Origin: Brevundimonas sp.
Lineage (GTDB): Bacteria > Pseudomonadota > Alphaproteobacteria > Caulobacterales > Caulobacteraceae
DNA: 5,756 bases
Direction of reading: 5' to 3'
NCBI GenBank assembly: GCA_013693835.1
Contig: CP059260.1
Span: forward strand, 1,197,643-1,203,398
Of this stretch, positions 4,856-5,756 are shown one piece after another. Numbering within the stretch: position 1 is the first letter of the stretch; each line of letters starts with the position of its first letter. A program made the position numbers and the translations under genes. The notes below the pieces were generated by a model that made no database searches, was not told the DNA's origin, and worked only from the letters and a program-made list of their open reading frames with translations.

Positions 4856-5756
4856 AACGCACCCCGCAGATCAACAAGACCTGGCTGATGGCCGGGATCG
4901 CCGCTGTCGTCGTCCTGGGCGGCGCGGGCCTTTATGTGATCACCCGCTCGCCGGCGGAAGCGCCGGCCGCGTCCGGCGAAGCCGGACACTCGGACGAAGA
5001 GGGCGAGGAAGGCCATGCCGAGGAAGAAGGCGGTGAGGAAGGCGTCGTCGTCCTGACGGCCGCCCAGATCACCGCCGCCAATATCTCGGTCGTCGCGGTC
5101 ACCGGCGGTGGCGGAGGCGAGACCCGTCTGTCCGGCCGAGTCGAGCCGATGGTCGATGCGAGGGCGGCTGTCGCCGCCAGCGTCGGCGGTCGTGTGGAGA
5201 GGGTGCTCGTCGCGCCGGGTCAGTCGGTGCGGGCCGGGCAACCGCTGGCAGTCCTGGTCAGTGGCGACGCCGCGAGCCTACGAGCCGACGCGGACGCGGC
5301 TCAGGCGAACGCCATAGCCGCCGAACAGGCCCACGCTCGGGAGGAGAGTCTGGCCGACCAGGGTGTGGTCGCTCGGCGCGACGCCGAAGTCGCCCATGCC
5401 CAGGCACTCAGCGCCGCAGCAGCGGCGCGTGCTGCTCGCGCTCGCGCTTCCGCCGCCGGATCGCCCAATGCGGCGGGACGGCTCAGCGTGACAAGTCCGA
5501 TCTCGGGCGTCGTCACCAGCGTTCAGGTTGGTCCGGGAGGGTTCGCTGCCCAGGGCGGCGTCATCGCTGAGGTCACCAATCCGGCGCGCATCGAGATCGT
5601 CTTCAACGCGCCGCCCGCACTGGCGGCCCAGGTCCGTGCGGGCTCGACCGTGCGGGTCCAGGGACCGGCGGGCGAGTTCGATGCGGTCGTCACCGGCGTC
5701 GCCGCCGACGCCGGCGAAGAGAGCGGGGCTACGGTCATTCGCGCCAGGCCGACAGG
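4852..5756 (+). CDS. czcB: CzcB-like RND periplasmic adaptor (membrane fusion protein), 3' partial
   Basis: The ATG overlaps the czcC stop by 4 nt, so translation is probably coupled. The frame stays open to the window end (301 codons). After a basic start (MKRTPQINK) comes one membrane anchor (WLMAGIAAVVVLGGAGLYVI, 11-30). A Glu/His-rich segment follows (about 45-63, GHSDEEGEEGHAEEEG). The two lipoyl halves are at 107-138 (SVGGRVERVLVAPGQSVRAG) and 210-243 (TSPISGVVTSVQVGPGGF), flanking an Ala-rich helical hairpin (about 140-208). The beta-barrel begins at IEIVFNAPPALAAQVRAG. This is the standard order for HlyD/CzcB adaptors linking the inner-membrane RND pump to the outer-membrane channel. 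The acidic/histidine segment favours a Zn/Cd/Co exporter over a drug exporter. A czcA gene is expected downstream. Confidence 0.93.
   Translation, partial: MKRTPQINKTWLMAGIAAVVVLGGAGLYVITRSPAEAPAASGEAGHSDEEGEEGHAEEEGGEEGVVVLTAAQITAANISVVAVTGGGGGETRLSGRVEPMVDARAAVAASVGGRVERVLVAPGQSVRAGQPLAVLVSGDAASLRADADAAQANAIAAEQAHAREESLADQGVVARRDAEVAHAQALSAAAAARAARARASAAGSPNAAGRLSVTSPISGVVTSVQVGPGGFAAQGGVIAEVTNPARIEIVFNAPPALAAQVRAGSTVRVQGPAGEFDAVVTGVAADAGEESGATVIRARPT

Noticed and set aside
1..5756. CRISPR array, phage genes, toxin-antitoxin pair or integron
   Set aside because: No regularly spaced repeats, integrase, att-like duplication or typical toxin/antitoxin pair was found on either strand.

Overview
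The window looks like chromosome of a GC-rich alphaproteobacterium, most likely from the Caulobacterales (Brevundimonas-like). This is an inference from codon use, the high GC of the efflux genes, the style of the XRE regulator, and the order arsR, small His-rich protein, czcC, czcB. No ribosomal or other taxonomic marker is present.

Layout: (1) Positions 1-36 hold the last codons of an unidentified + strand gene. (2) After a gene-free stretch with dyad symmetry comes a strong terminator (215-242) shared with a convergent minus-strand gene for a small GlsB/YeaQ/YmgE-type stress membrane protein (267-518). (3) Divergent from it is a 125-residue XRE-type regulator (708-1085), which ends in hairpins. 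(4) An IS1-like insertion element lies on the minus strand (coding extent about 1155-2597). It has a 54-codon unrecognised ORF with an excellent ribosome binding site, overlapped by 4 nt by a DDE transposase. The transposase is broken by two apparent single-base deletions and carries an unusual C-terminal CxxC...CxxC extension. (5) Divergent from the element is a heavy-metal efflux operon: three 17-bp TGTCA-N7-TGACA palindromes (2687-2757), an ArsR-family regulator (2832-3149), a secreted Cys/His-rich small protein (3202-3546), the outer-membrane channel czcC (3597-4855, broken by one apparent base deletion) and the periplasmic adaptor czcB (4852 to beyond the window end, open).

How the genes fit together: CzcB and CzcC are two parts of a tripartite RND cation exporter whose inner-membrane pump (CzcA) would be expected just outside the window. 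The ArsR protein is the natural candidate repressor, and the palindromes in front of it are its natural operators. The small protein may handle metal in the periplasm.

Two points deserve caution. The three broken reading frames are each restored by adding one base at a run of identical bases, so sequencing error must be excluded before calling anything a pseudogene or a programmed frameshift. I see no clearly new system. The best leads are the triple operator with an ArsR protein lacking the usual metal ligands, and the small ORF plus zinc-finger-like tail of the insertion element.
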